NCBI RefSeq assembly: GCF_932294415.1 | Contig: NC_065538.1 | Location: forward strand, 18,327,656 to 18,391,655 | Reading direction: 5' to 3' | Source of the DNA: Quercus robur | Lineage: Eukaryota > Streptophyta > Magnoliopsida > Fagales > Fagaceae | DNA: 64,000 bases | Part shown: positions 45,601-58,230 of the stretch, piece by piece | Layout of the letters: every line of letters starts with the position of its first letter | Numbering within the stretch: position 1 is the first letter of the stretch | Notes under the pieces: model-generated | Databases searched by the model: none | Told to the model about the DNA's origin: nothing | What the model saw: the letters and a program-made list of their open reading frames with translations, nothing else | Made by a program: the position numbers and the translations under genes

Positions 45601-46975
45601 AAAGCCTGAATTGAAAGGATATTCTCATCAAAATAACACCAACACTTGTTATCATGACAGATTTTGTGAATAGAAGCAAGATTGGAGCAAATTGATGAAA
45701 CACTAAGAACATTGTTAAGATGAAGAAGGGATAAGTGTTTTACCTATGGAGCAAATTGGTAGATTCTGCCCATTGCCAACAATGAGGTGATCTTGGCTAG
45801 TATAAGGTTTTGGAAAGTTGAGTTGATTTAGGCTTGCAGTGACATGTTCAATGGCTACACTATCAACTAGCCAAGGTTGCTCTTGTGCAAGGCAAGCATT
45901 AGAAGTTGTAGCCATTGCTACAAGCTTGGAAGGTGGATGTTTGCCTTGATAGGCATAATACATCCTATGATAGCAATTAATGGCTAAATGTCCAAGCTTG
46001 CCACAGATCTGACAAGTTGGCCTTCCTGATCTGGGACTAGCAGCAGTTGTATTGGACTTGTTTGACTGAAATTGTGAAAATTGATTGAAGTGAGGTGATT
46101 GATTATCCGAGCCTCTACCTCCTCTTCCACCTCTGTTGTTGTATTTCCTCTGCCCCTTCCTCTATTGTATTGATTGTAGTTGCCATTAGGCATTGAGGTG
46201 GAAGTAGCTGCCAAAGCAAAGATTGGATCTTTAACATCCAAACCTTCATTGAGTGATTTCTCTTTTGCATTTAGCATGGTTGAAAGCTCATCAAAGCTTA
46301 ATTGAGTGCTCTTGGTCCTTATTGCAGACCTGAAAGCATTATATTCTTTAGGCAGACCTTTGATTGTGATCTAAAGAAGCTCTTCATCATCTATAATCAC
46401 ACCAATAGCTAGTAGTCTATCCCTAACTACTTTGATTTTTTGCAAATAAAGATCCACAGTGTCTGCTCCTTTCTTGAGGTTATGCAATTTACCTTTGAGA
46501 TTCATTATGTATGATTTGGAAATGGATGAAAACCTATTCTACAAGACTTTCTAGACCTCCATAGCAGATGAGCAACCTACTATAAGAGCCAAGATGGAAG
46601 GTGATAGAGTGGAGCTCATGAATGTAAGCAAAGCTTTCTCCTTTGACCTCCAGAGTAAGTAATTTGGATTAAGAATTGTTGCGGTAACACCAGAAAGATC
46701 TTTCAAGATCTTCTTAGGAATCAATTGAGGTTCTTCCAGTAATTAAAAGAGTGAATAGGTTTCCAAAACCGTTGAGATTTGTTGCTTCCATATTATGTAA
46801 TTTGTGTTGTCTAACTTGATAGTCATCATATTGGCCATGTTTGAAAGAAGGAGTGGTTGATTCATCACATTTGTTGAAGAAATTGAAGAAGTTGAAGAGG
46901 TAGCCATTGTTGAGCTTGAGGAAGCCATTGTTGAACCTGAGGAAGCCGTAGATGAACTCTGAGTAGGAAGCGTTG

Positions 46976-46987
46976 GCTCTGATACCA
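46976..46987 (-). promoter_or_regulatory. Primer-binding site of the Copia element
   Basis: Minus strand TGGTATCAGAGC abuts the 5' LTR end. This sequence is complementary to the 3' end of plant initiator tRNA-Met and is standard in Copia elements. Confidence 0.92.
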
Positions 46988-47509
46988 TGAAGAAAAACTA
47001 TAGAAGCAGTAGCTTGTATTGAAGCAAGAACAAAAGAGAAACTGTGATTGAATATTGAAGAACTAAGAACAAAGATTGAGAGAGAGGGAAAGAGAGGAAG
47101 AGAATGAAACTGACTAAACTTGTATTTAATTTCTTGCTTAATTACAATTTGTAGCTCAGAGTTCTATTTATAGTACAAATCCTATCAATAATTGAATAAC
47201 AATTATCTCCATATTATGCGGATTAGATCCGTAAAACCAGGAATGAAATCAACTAAGCTCAACTGATTTTCGCACCACTGCCAACTGATCTTTGAACTCA
47301 TGATACGACACCATTTTCAGTCTATTACACTCAGCCACCAATATAAGTGAAACGATGCATTTAACAACAGCACCTTTAGTGATATGGTGCATTTCATCAT
47401 CATTCAAAAATCGCAATGGTAACTCCCAAATCATCTTCTTCCTCGAACCTTCTCTAATTTCAAACTCTTTTCTGATTTCTCAAATTTAGAAACACCATCA
47501 TCTTCAACA
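46988..47509 (-). repeat. 5' LTR of the Copia element
   Basis: It is 522 bp, starting TGTTGAAGATG and ending TTTTTCTTCA on the minus strand. A TATA-like CTATAAATAG (minus strand, near 47165) is shared with the other LTR. Confidence 0.93.
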
Positions 47510-47669
47510 AATACTTCTCCACAAACGTGCCATAAACTGTGCCATAAACTGCAAACATAATTTGTATGCCATTGCAATACTTCATTTATACATCTCCATA
47601 ACGCAGCCTAAAATTGTATAATTTCGTACCAACCAATAAAAACATTTGCAGGGTGAAGATGCACCGACA

Positions 47670-49852
47670 CTACTTGCAAAGTGAAGCTAGTATACGGCGA
47701 GGTGGATCGAATGATCTTCGGGCATGAAGGGCTGCCCAATTATCCAGCAAAAGAACATCACCTTTCTGCCAAGGAAAGGCTACACTTTCCTCTTCAAGGA
47801 TATTTACACAGTCATAGATGATATCAGCTGGCAATGGTTTGCCATCTCCAAAGGTAACAGCTTTTACAGGATCATTCCTGGCATCCTCCCAGCCTGTATA
47901 AGCAGAAACCATGCTGTTAAACCAAATTTTGCGCTGTCTTGTCTTGTCAAATTTAATAGCTGGGATTGGACCCATTATTGTTTTCACTGAATCCTCCAGC
48001 CATTCCAGCTTCATCCCCAAATTAGCAGCCCTGTCAAATGTGTTGGTAGAGCCATATTATCTCCAGGTCCAAATAATAGATATTATACCTGTTAAAGCTT
48101 TGTAATTGCATACACTAATCTACTTTGAAGCCATCGTATGAAAAGATGATCTTAGCTATACAGATAGCGCAAGAACTTAAATTGAATATATGGGACATCT
48201 ATAAGATGATTAGTCCTGAATGTCCTGAACAATGGCCTCATGCAATACTTTTTGCAAGGCATTGAGCCTGCTAATATCTATCAAGTAGAAGCTATACAAG
48301 AAAAGCAGTTCAGCAAGTAGAACGTGTGCAACAATATAGTTGTTGCTCTAATGAGTTTGAACACAAGTAGTTTCACCTATACTGATCATATATTACAGTG
48401 AACCTGAGCACCATAAAGATAAAATCTAGAGCATTGGCATATCATAGGAATATAGCAGGTCATATGCAATTAATTCTGCTGAAAAAATGCCATCACAGCT
48501 TGCAACATGGCAACTTTTTATCCCTCATCACCGTACAACTTGTGATTTCAAAAGAAACATATACTGAAGTGGTTTCACCAAGTCTTGGAATAACACTATT
48601 GTCAAGAACATTAACAAGTTGTTATGGTGTAGGAACTATGATCATGTTAATGAGAGCTAGATTTGTGTCCAAAGTAGATTGTGCTTTATTTTGTTTCACC
48701 TATCTCATTGCATGTATTCCCAATCAAAACAGGACCATGTCTGGTTTGTTCATGTGTTACAAGAATCAACTACCAGATAAGGAACCACAGCTTGTCATGC
48801 ACAAATGCCTGGAATAAAAATCATTTCAAATATCAAACAATAGTTCAAATCACAAACCTTTCCTCAGCCACACTCTTCTCTTTGGTCAAGAATGTTGATT
48901 TCCACCCACGCCCGATGTGAGATGACGGGTCATCATCTTCTCCTATTACCCGCGTATATAACAATCCATGCTCTTCTAGTCGTTCAACAAATTCTGGGTG
49001 TCTCTCTTTCACCTTTTCATAGACAAGATGGCTAAGAACTATAGGAGTCTCTCCCCCACTTCCAGGCTCCACTTCACAGAAGAAGAACAGCTTGGAAGGG
49101 AATGTAGTAACCTATTAATAAACCCGAGTAAGTCCTAAACAAAGCTCAAGAAGGTATGCTATTCTTACACAACGAAGTTAAAACTCGAATAACACTGTGT
49201 AACTATGACCACTCAATACCGTCTTTTGCTAGATCCAGGTGATACAAAAACTATGTGCCGTTTTCATCCATAAAAAACGATAGGTTTTGGCACCCTGTTG
49301 ACCACACCCACCCTAAAATGATACTGTATTTAATTTTAACAACGACATGTCGTCCACATGGTGAAACGACAAATTGTATATAAACTCTGTACTAGGAGTA
49401 TTAATATAAAAACGACCACACCTTCAATATAAAAGCTCAGTAGCAAATTGCTCCCAAAAAAGGGATGAAATTACGGAATATACCTGAGCCATTTCATGGT
49501 GAAAAGGAATCTTCTGGTCTGGCGGGGAATCATTGGTGGTGGAGATCCGACCCACAACTTTGTTCCGAGGGGCAGCTCCACCCACGTAAGGAAGTTCCTC
49601 GAAGCCAAAGGCCTCAACGACGTCGTTGAAGTCCGAGGCTGTATTTACAGGAAAGCCCCTGAGGAGTACAGCACCGGACTTGTGGAGAACAGAGTCGAGA
49701 AATGTCTTCTCGGTTTTGATCGCTTGGGTGAAAAGAGACAGAGAGGAAGGAGGGGTCTGGGACTTGGGGTTGGGTGATAGAACTAAAGGGAATTGAATTC
49801 CGTTGAAAAGCTTTTGGTGTGGGATTTGGAATTCCAAGAATGTCTCCGACAT
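47670..49852 (-). CDS. TauD/TfdA-like Fe(II)/2OG dioxygenase, copy 2
   Basis: Three exons: 49852-49484, 49111-48858, 48030-47670 (369, 254 and 361 bp), identical in size to those of copy 1; 327 residues, no stop or frameshift. Iron ligands HxE (PFHHEMAQ) and distal His (NWAALHARRSFDPPRR) are kept. It differs from copies 1 and 3 at a small number of residues, including a Met in GMKLEW and VKERHPEF, and by HIGRGW in place of PIGRGW in the SSHIGRGW stretch; that change is at a position constant in the other two. Intron 1 is short (372 bp). Downstream of the gene (plus-strand left) sits the Copia insertion. Substrate unknown, cytosol likely. Confidence 0.92.
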
Positions 49853-50039
49853 GGTTATGCTCTGTTTGTTTTTCTGGGAATCCGTTTGTTTGCTCTGTCG
49901 ACTTAATTTGGTGGGAAAATTAGTGAAGAGCCTTTGCTGCTTGTTTGTTGCTTGTGTCCAGGTTCAATGAATGGTGGTTTTGGGCTTTTAGATGTGACTA
50001 TGGCAGTCCATCCAAGTTTGCATAACACTTCTAATGGGC

Positions 50040-52420
50040 TAGCCCATATGTAAGTTGCAACTGAAACCCACTCTTAAATACCCCGTCAATAAGAGTAGTA
50101 GAACATGGAAACAATTGTGTTTTTGGGATAATTTCCATCGACTGATTTTTTTTTACTTTTAAGAGCTTAGTTGTATTTTTAGAATTTTCACATTGTTGAA
50201 GATATATTAATCTTCCAACAAAAGAGAATAACACTTGAAGCGCCCTATTATTAAATTTACATGTAAAAGCAAATTGGATATGACAACTATGAGATGCTAG
50301 CAAATTCAACAAGACCTCACATAAAATAAAAGCCCCCAAAAATGAAAAATGGGGGAAGTTTGTATAGAGATTGTTAACATATGGCACCATCAATTATTGA
50401 CAACTAGTTGATATTCTACGTGATTTGCAATGAATTTTTTTAAAAAGGGTTAGGCTTAGTTCTATTAGCACTGAACCCATTGAGATGGTGACATGTGTTC
50501 ACTTTTGGATATGTGTTACCATTTGACTAGGTCTAATGCACCGGATGCACTGGACCTAAACTAAGTCCTTAAAAAAATTGTAAGAAATTATCCTATAATC
50601 CATTGGGTTCAAATCATCAATACTCTTATTGTTAGTCATAATTAATCTTAGAATTTTGCTAGTAAAACTAAATTCAAACATAACCCTAGTTCCTAGCCAT
50701 TTTTTCCGTTTTCAAAGTTGGTATATTTTGTCATGTAGTGCTTTGTCATGAATTGTAAGAAGTGAAAAGAGACAAATACATTTTACAATGCTTAAGAAAT
50801 CGTAGACATCAACGTAAAAGAAAAAAAAAAAAAGGTACCACCATCCACGTCAATATTTAATAAAAAAAAAGTATCCCCTATAAAGCTTTCAAATTTTCAT
50901 CGTACACAGAACATTTTACAAATTTACATATCAAATATCAAATTGCCAAGTACATGCCTTCAAACTATACATTATTATAAAATTAGCTTAATAGAGAGTA
51001 TATAAACAGAATATATGCTACTTCATTGATAATTATAAAATTAACGCCCAAGAGAAAGGGCTCTACATAAAGAATTAGATTTAATCACAAATTTTGCATG
51101 ATATCAAATTTCCAATTTAAATCTGAATACGTTTCTCAAATATTAGTAATTGTAAAAAAGAAACACTATTAAAATTTAGTTATTTTAATTACACTCAAAT
51201 GAATGAAAGTTGGAAAGTAAGAAAATGACATATTCTAATATTGGTGATGAGATGCTCTAGATTGTAACCTTTGTATATATGATTGAAGCTATTTTGATTT
51301 TGTCCAAAAAATAAAAATAAAAAGAAACCTGTACCGGATTTTGCTTTGCTGTTTTCTAGTAGAGGATTAAAAAAGAATACACTTAGTGAAACAAATAATG
51401 TTGTATAAGCTATAATTACAATCTCTGCAGATTATGTGATATAAGAGGCTATATAATCTATATTCTCTTTTCCGCTTTGCGGGATAGCTTACCAATACGT
51501 TATTAAAAAAAAAAAAAAAAAAACAATAAACATTTAAAGAAGGTGACTATTGAAGGTATAGTAAGTAAATTGCAGTACGCATATAATACAGTAAGTATAT
51601 AGATGAGTATTATGCGGTATCTTTCATGAAAATTATGTTTCAAAAATTTGGCATAAAAGTATGAAAATGGGGAAAGAGTGGTACGCGTATAATAAGGGTA
51701 TAATATGTTTATTTTTTAAAACTTCACTATAAAAAATACGGTAAGATTTATATTATTTTTTTAAAGATAAATACAATAATCTTTATATAAAGTGGAAAAT
51801 TCTCAAATATTTAGTTTGACATAATCATCATGATTAAATCAAAAAAGATATTCAATACAATAATTCGTACTAAAATTATTTTCAGTATCAATTATGGTCT
51901 TACGGAATATTAAATAGAATAAAATATATTCAAAATTATTTCAAAATTCTTTTACGAAATTTGTTACCATAATATCAGTCTTTGGGGCAGTATAAAAACT
52001 ATAAGATAAATATTATATATTTTAATAAAAAATATTCAATAGAATAATCTACGCGATAAGGGAATGAATCATATATAAGACATAGTTATAGAAATATAGA
52101 ATAATAATAAATAGAGAAGAAGAAGGTAGATTGAAAAATATAAACAATAAGTGTTGTGACTTTGGAAAGAGTGAGCTATCATTTGATTTCAATTTTTAAA
52201 GAATAATGGGTAGGGAAATGATGATAGTAGATTTGAGTCTTTTTTGTGTTTGCTTGGACTCCTATACAATTATGCTTTTAATGTTTTTAGTTAGTTGAAT
52301 GTTGCGTATAGATGATAGAACGTCTAATTCTGTACAATTGGAAGGGAAATGCCAAATGCGAGTTTAATTGAAATTTACTGACATACATATACAAAACGGC
52401 AATAACTAGCTATAGGGCGA
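50040..52420. other. AT-rich intergenic stretch downstream of unit 2
   Basis: About 2.4 kb with no supported gene. A short MITE-like segment at about 50446-50580 (TTAGTTCTATTAGCACTG facing GGACCTAAACTAAG) resembles one near 63040-63150. The phrase GTGAAACAAATAATG at 51388 matches 38578, so part of this block belongs to the duplicated unit, with extra sequence (about 51415-52425) not present after unit 1. Confidence 0.5.
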
Positions 52421-52475
52421 CTACATCTAAAAGTTGCAATAATACAAGTAAATAAATAAAGGATGAAGTTGAGAA

Positions 52476-52498
52476 GGGGGGGGGGGGGGGGGGGGGGG
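52476..52498. repeat. Poly(G) run of 23
   Basis: It is at the position matching the 12-G run at 39697-39708 in the other copy of this block. Guanine runs this long are prone to length change and assembly error. Confidence 0.9.
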
Positions 52499-52673
52499 CG
52501 GGCGCGAGAAGAGGGGAAGGGGTTGGTTGGCTGTCCTTAGGGTAGCTAGAGGGTGGTTATATCAAAATGTTGCAATAATACAAGTAAATAAATAAAGAAC
52601 GAACTTGAACGCATTCACATCACATAGTTAAAAGACAAAACCAAAGATTTCTAGCTATTTCTAGGATGTTCCT

Positions 52674-52713
<40 letters not shown>

Positions 52714-52738
52714 GGAGGAAAAAAAAAGGCATAATTAA

Positions 52739-52905
52739 ATTTTTTTTTTTTGAGAGAGAGTTTCAACCTATGGTGTCCGCTCTTGATGATAGCTCTTTAT
52801 CATCAGACCAAGACACCAATTAGTTTTTGGTGTAGGCGGGGATTGAACCCCAGATCTCTTATACAACCATCAGAGACTTTACCAGTTGAGTTAACTGGAA
52901 CCCAC
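52739..52905 (-). mobile_element. tRNA-derived SINE with 15-bp target duplication
   Basis: Read on the minus strand, the 167-bp element has a box-A-like TTAACTCAACTGGTAAAG and a box B GGGGTTCAATCCCC, the RNA polymerase III promoter pair of a tRNA-related head. A unique body follows, then CTCTCTC and an A tail. It is flanked by the perfect repeat AAAAGGCATAATTAA (52724-52738 and 52906-52920). It is absent from the corresponding block after unit 1, so it inserted after that duplication. Confidence 0.9.
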
Positions 52906-53335
52906 AAAAGGCATAATTAATTGATTGTTCTCGTTCAGAGTGAATCGTAGGCTTGAACACACTACAAATTCTAATAATAATTGGTGGGACTATTAGAATT
53001 ATTGACAACAAGAGCCATAATTTCTGCAATAATGATGTACTTATATCTCTTATGTTAAACACAATACACCAAATTGGTAATGAGATTTTCATATAATATA
53101 AAAAAAAATGGTAATGGGATTTTATTACTTTAATCTTCTCCTCCTATAATAGTATTTAACAATCAGCATTAGAATTAAGAATCAAAATTCAAATTACAGA
53201 GAGACCGGAGAAACAAAATTTCTGTCCAGTTCTGAAACTAGGTTAAAGTTACATTAAAAAAAAAAAAAAAAAAACTGATTCTTCTCTTACATAACAAGTC
53301 TATTAATCTTTAACTACTAAGAAATAAACTAGCTA

Positions 53336-54330
53336 ATCTATATATACTATAAAACCGAAACCTCTGACCAATGTTTGACTCTTTTTATAGCTTCCAATAT
53401 AAAATATATTTCTAACCCAAAAATTTAAGCTATAAAAAAGAAGCTAAAACCCGAAAATTTTTCCACAATTGTGAAAATCAAACCTGATACTACTTCCTCA
53501 ATCCCAAACGCCAAACACCATTCTCCTTCCCCTTTGTCTTCTCTAATTCTCCCCCTCCTCTCTCTTCTTTACCCTTCTCCTTCCCTAAGCAAACCTTCAA
53601 CTTTCATCCTGTTTCTCTCTTCAACTGTCTCTTGCAGACCTTACCTTTCTCTCATGTTCGAAAAGTAGACCAATGAATGAAACGGTTCTACAGGATGATC
53701 CTTATATTCGCCTATCTACCTCTAACTATCTCTCTTTACACACTAGAAAGAAGCCCCAAACGCACTGTAGCATCATTCAATTAGAGGCTTCAAGATTTAA
53801 AGCATTCCACATACTCATGGTAGGTATTTTGCAATCCATCTTTTACTTATCAGATCCTAAAATAAGACTGGAAACACCGAACACCATTCTCCTTCCCCTT
53901 CCCTCAAAGGCCATTCTCTACATTAGCTTCCTCCGATTTGCTTTTCAATTCAAAACACTGTATTGCAAAGAGAGAGGGGATAATGAGGGAGAGAGATTGG
54001 GGCTGGGTTTCCCCCAAATTTCTCATCATTTTCTGTATATCGAAGCCACTACACCATTACAACTTTTCACGGATGGATTTGCTCGAAGTCACACCCAACC
54101 CAGCCCACAGATGGATTTGCTTGAAGTCACGCCCAACCAAGCTCATTGAGTCACACCCAATCGACCCATCATACTCCTGAGTATCCAGCCCATTGTATTT
54201 CAAGTATGTCGGTTGGCAAAAATAACCAAATTTGATTAGGAATCCAAAACCCTATATTACATAAATAGTTTTTTTTTAGAAATTATTTGTTACAATCGCA
54301 ACTGATGACCAAAAATTTGTATTGTTTGGT
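53336..54330 (+). mobile_element. Helitron-like 5' portion (unit 2-3 junction)
   Basis: The start TCTATATATACTATAAAACC and the following sequence match 40137 onward, including the doubled GATGGATTTGCT..GAAGTCAC phrase (54072 and 54111). The match ends near TATTGTTTGGT (about 54330), where unit 3 begins. Confidence 0.6.
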
Positions 54331-54337
54331 TTTCCCC

Positions 54338-55430
54338 GCCGTAAATTAATCAACGTTGAGTTATATATACAGTAGCCTTAACCATCATTCTTGGTAAGGC
54401 AGCACATTATATTACATTTGTTATTATCTTTACATGGCATCAAGCCAATAATTGACGTAAGGCTTCTTCTTTTTTCTTTCTTTCGTTCTTCTTTTTTCTT
54501 TGTTTGATATACGGCTACTTCTTCCTTTTGCCGCCAATAACATCAGCATCACCAATTCTTCTTCTTCCATACATATCTCTCTCACCAATCTTAACACCAT
54601 TCACCCTCAATCAAACCTACAGAGACAACTATCTTCTATGGAAGGCTCAATTTGTTCCCGACTTGAAAGTGCAACACCTTTATGGCAATCTTGATGGATC
54701 AATACCAATTCCAACACAAGCCATCACGACTCAAACAGATGGTGAAAATCAATTCTTGATGAATTCAGGATCAAATAATTCTCGGTGCTATCATCTCCTC
54801 ACTATTTGAAAAATACTAGCAAGTGGTCAAATGCACCACCTCATGAGAAGCATGGCAGACATTAGAAAAAACATTCACATCTCAGCGTCAACTAAGGATA
54901 ATGCAGATCCACTACCAACTTCAAGGGAAACTCCTCTAAGCAGAATATTTTCATCAATTTACAAGTCTTGCCCCTATTAATCAACGCTCAATGACTTTGA
55001 GCCTTTTCTTTCTTATTGGTGGGCCTCAATTACAAATATGATTGCTTTGTGGCTTCAATCACGGCGACACATAAGTCACAAAGGAGTCATATTTGGATTC
55101 GAGGCACGCCAATAAGAAACTAAAAACCCCAAAATCATTCGGTGGTTGATCAATAGTAGCAAGAGTGTTGGCAAAGCTGGTAAATTGATGAGAATAGTCT
55201 GTTATAGAGGAGTTTTCTTTCTTCAAGGTAGCAAGTTGATAGTGAATTTGCATAATCCGTGCTCGACATTAAGATGTAAACATTTAAATTTGCCATAATT
55301 CTCATGAGGTGGTGCATTTGACCACAAAACTAGTATTTTTTCAAAAAGTAAGGAGGTGATGGCACCGAGATAATTTGATATATCCTAGGAGAAAAATTCG
55401 TGGAGGCAAACAAAAAAAGGGTATGCATTT
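54338..55430. mobile_element. Copia fragments in inverted arrangement (unit 3)
   Basis: It matches unit 1 from GCCGTAAATTAATCAACG through the gag N-terminus (TYRDNYLLWKAQFVPDL) and the facing minus-strand gag piece (55253-55059: LATLKKENSSITDYSHQF). A small insertion follows the primer-like site near 54455. Confidence 0.75.
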
Positions 55431-55686
55431 AGTTTCATGTATGGTTTGGGTCTAACTAGACAGGTAGGTTAAATATTCAACCAAATTTCTATTGTGGAGC
55501 TATTGTAATAGGTTTTGTTTATGCATACTGATACTGTTGATACTTCTCCACAAACGTGGCATAAACTGCAAATATAGTTTGTACGCCATTGCAATACTTC
55601 ATTTATACATCTCCATAACGCAGCCTAAAATTATATAATTTCGTACCAACCAATAAAACCATTTGCAGGGTGAAGATGCACCGACA

Positions 55687-57853
55687 CTACTTGCAAAGTG
55701 AAGCTAGTATACGGCGAGGTGGATCGAATGATCTTCGGGCATGAAGGGCAGCCCAATTATCCAGCAAAAGAACATCACCTTTCTGCCAAGGAAAGGCTAC
55801 ACTTTCCTCTTCAAGGATATTTAGACAGTCATAGACGATATCAGCTGGCAAGGGTTTGCCGTCTCCAAAGGTAACAGCTTTTACAGGATCATTCCTGGCA
55901 TCCTCCCAGCCTATATAAGCGAAAACCATGCTGTTAAACCAAATCTTGCGCTGTCTTGTCTTGTCGAATTTAATAGCTGGGAGTGGACCCATTATTGTTT
56001 TCACTGAATCCTCCAGCCATTCCAGCTTCGTCCCCAAATTAGCAGCCCTGTCAAATGTGTTGGTAGAGCCATATTATCTCCAGGTCCAAATGATAGATAT
56101 TATACCTGTAAACGCTTTGTAATTGTATATACTAATCTACTTTGAAGCCATTGAATGGAAAGATGATCTTAGCTATATAGATAGCGCAAGAACTTAAATT
56201 GAATATATGGGACATCTATAAGATGATTAGTCCTGAATGTCCTGAACAATGGCCTCATGCATTACTTTTCGCAAGGCATTGAGCCTGCTAATATCTATCA
56301 AGTAGAAGCTATACAAGAAAAGCAGTTCAGCAAATAGAACGTGTGCAACAATATAGTTGTTGCTCTAATGAGTTTGAACACAAGAAGTTCACCTATACTG
56401 ATCATATAGTACAGTGAACCTGAGCACCATAAAGATAAAATCTAGAGCATTGGCATATCATAGGTATATAGCAGGTCATATGCAAATAATTCTGCTGAAA
56501 AAATGCCATCACAGCTTGCAACATGGCAACTTTTTATCCCTCATCACCGAACAACTTGTGATTTCAAAAGAAACATATACTGAAGTGGTTTCAACTAGTC
56601 TTGGAATAACACTATTGTCAAGAACATTAATAAGTTGTTATGGTGTAGGAACTATGATCATATTAATAAGAGCTAAATTTGTGTCCAAAGTAGATTGTGA
56701 TTTAACTTGTTTCACCTATCTCATTGCATGTATTCCCAATCAAAACAGGACCATGTCTGGTTTGTTCATGTTTTACAAGAATCAACTACCAGATAAGGAA
56801 CCGCAGCTTGTCATGCACAAATGCTTGGAATAAAAATCATTTCAAATATCAAACCTTTCCTCAGCCACACTCTTGTCTTTAGTCAAGAATGTTGATTTCC
56901 ACCCACGCCCGATCGGAGATGACAGGTCATCATCTTCCCCTATTACCCGCGTATATAACAATCCATGCTCTTCTAGTCGTTCAAGAAATTCTGGGTGTCT
57001 CTCTTTCATCTTTTCATAGACAAGATGGCTAAGAACAATAGGAGTCTCTCCCCCACTTCCAGGCTCCACTTCACAGAAGAAAAACAGCTTGGAAGGGAAT
57101 GTAGTAACCTATTAATAAATCCAAGTAAGCCTTAAACAATGCTCAAGACAATATGCTGATAAAAATATCTTACACAATGAAGTTAAAACTCGAATACCAC
57201 CGTGTAACTAGCACCACTCAATACCGTCTTTTGCTAGAACCAGGTGATACAAAAACTATGTGCCGTTTTCATCCATAAAAAACGATAGGGTTTTGGCACC
57301 CTGTGGACCACACTCATCCTAAAATGATATTTAATTTTAACGACGACATGTCGACCACATGGTGAAACGATAAACTGTACATAAACTCTGTACTAGGAGT
57401 ATTAATATAAAAACGACAACACCTTCAATATAAAAGCTCAATAGCAAATTGCCCCGAGAAAAGGGATGAAATTACGGAATATACCTGAGCCATTTCATGG
57501 TGAAAAGGAATCTTCTGGTCTGGCGGGGAGTCATTGGTGGTGAAGACCCGACCCACAACTTTGTTCCGAGGGGCAGCTCCACCCACGTAAGGAAGTTCCT
57601 CGAAGCCAAAGGCCTCAACGACGTCGTTGAAGTCAGACGCTGTATTTACAGGAAAGCCCCTGAGGAGTATAGCACCGGACTTGTGGAGAACAGAGTCGAG
57701 AAAAGTTTTCTCGGTTTTGATCGCTTGGGTGAAAAGAGACAGAGAGGAAGGAGGGGTCTGGGACTTGGGGTTGGGTGATAGAACTAAAGGGAATTGAATT
57801 CCATTGAAAAGCTTTTGGTGTGGGATTTGGAATTCCAAGAATGTCTCCGACAT
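55687..57853 (-). CDS. TauD/TfdA-like Fe(II)/2OG dioxygenase, copy 3
   Basis: Exons 57853-57485, 57108-56855 and 56047-55687, with the same exon sizes, phases and 327-residue length as copies 1 and 2, and no disabling change. HxE (PFHHEMAQ), distal His and the DPPRR arginines are present. Residue differences are few (for example GAILLRGF for GAVLFRGF in copy 1, and EFLERLEE). The flank right of the start codon has an expanded CTGTTCTGTT repeat. Together with copies 1 and 2 it forms a head-to-tail tandem array. Whether all three are expressed cannot be seen from sequence. Confidence 0.92.
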
Positions 57854-58065
57854 GGTTATGCTCTGCTCTGTTCTGTTCTGTTCATTTGTTTTTCTGTGAA
57901 TCTGTTTGTTTACTCTGTGAACTCTGGTGGGAAAACTAGTGAAGAGCCTTTGCTGCTTGTTTGTTGCTTGTGTCCAGGTTCAATGAAGGGTGGTTTTGGG
58001 CTTTTAGATATGACTATGGCAGTCCATCCAAGTGTGCATAACACTTCTAATGGGCTTTTATAGAG

Positions 58066-58194
58066 ACATTCAAATACATCATCATCTCACTTCTAAAATA
58101 TCTAAAAATTAACTCAAACCAAAACTATAAGAGGGATAAAGTTAAACATATAAATTTATCAATCTAAAGAATTAAACATCCACCAAAAGAAAGA

Positions 58195-58230
<36 letters not shown>

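Larger units (their letters stand above)
42570..46988 (-). pseudogene. Copia gag-pol, broken
   Basis: Order on the minus strand: gag from about 46988 (NQPLLLSNMANMMTIKLDN, then IIWKQQIS), zinc knuckle near 46010 (CQICGKLGHLAINCYH), protease near 45860 with DSVA where DSGA is expected, and integrase 45602-44319 (HMRLGHPND, zinc Cys pair, FDVWGPS, LRSDGGGEY, NGLVERQHR). RT follows from about 44078 ([14 protein letters not shown], then YVDDIIIIGN), then RNase H to about 42570 (SRSSTEAKYRALA). It is split into at least eight pieces by frameshifts and stops (for example gag near 46740, RT near 43790, and a stop at 43279-43281). The ATG at 46988 straddles the LTR/primer-site junction, so the true gag start may be a later Met. 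Confidence 0.92.
42064..47509 (-). mobile_element. Complete but decayed Copia LTR retrotransposon
   Basis: A 5446-bp element read on the minus strand: 5' LTR 46988-47509, initiator-Met-type primer site, gag, protease, integrase, RT and RNase H in Copia order, polypurine tract, 3' LTR 42064-42636. Flanks GATAT (42059-42063) and AATAC (47510-47514) each differ by one base from GATAC, which is present at the matching uninterrupted sites in units 1 and 3. Stops and frameshifts break the coding region, and the protease active site is altered, so the copy is inactive. Confidence 0.94.

Noticed and set aside
52840..52905. Possible tRNA gene (minus strand, GGTTCAATCC box)
   Set aside because: It does not form a full cloverleaf and is followed by a SINE body, A tail and 15-bp target duplication, so it is the tRNA-related head of a SINE.
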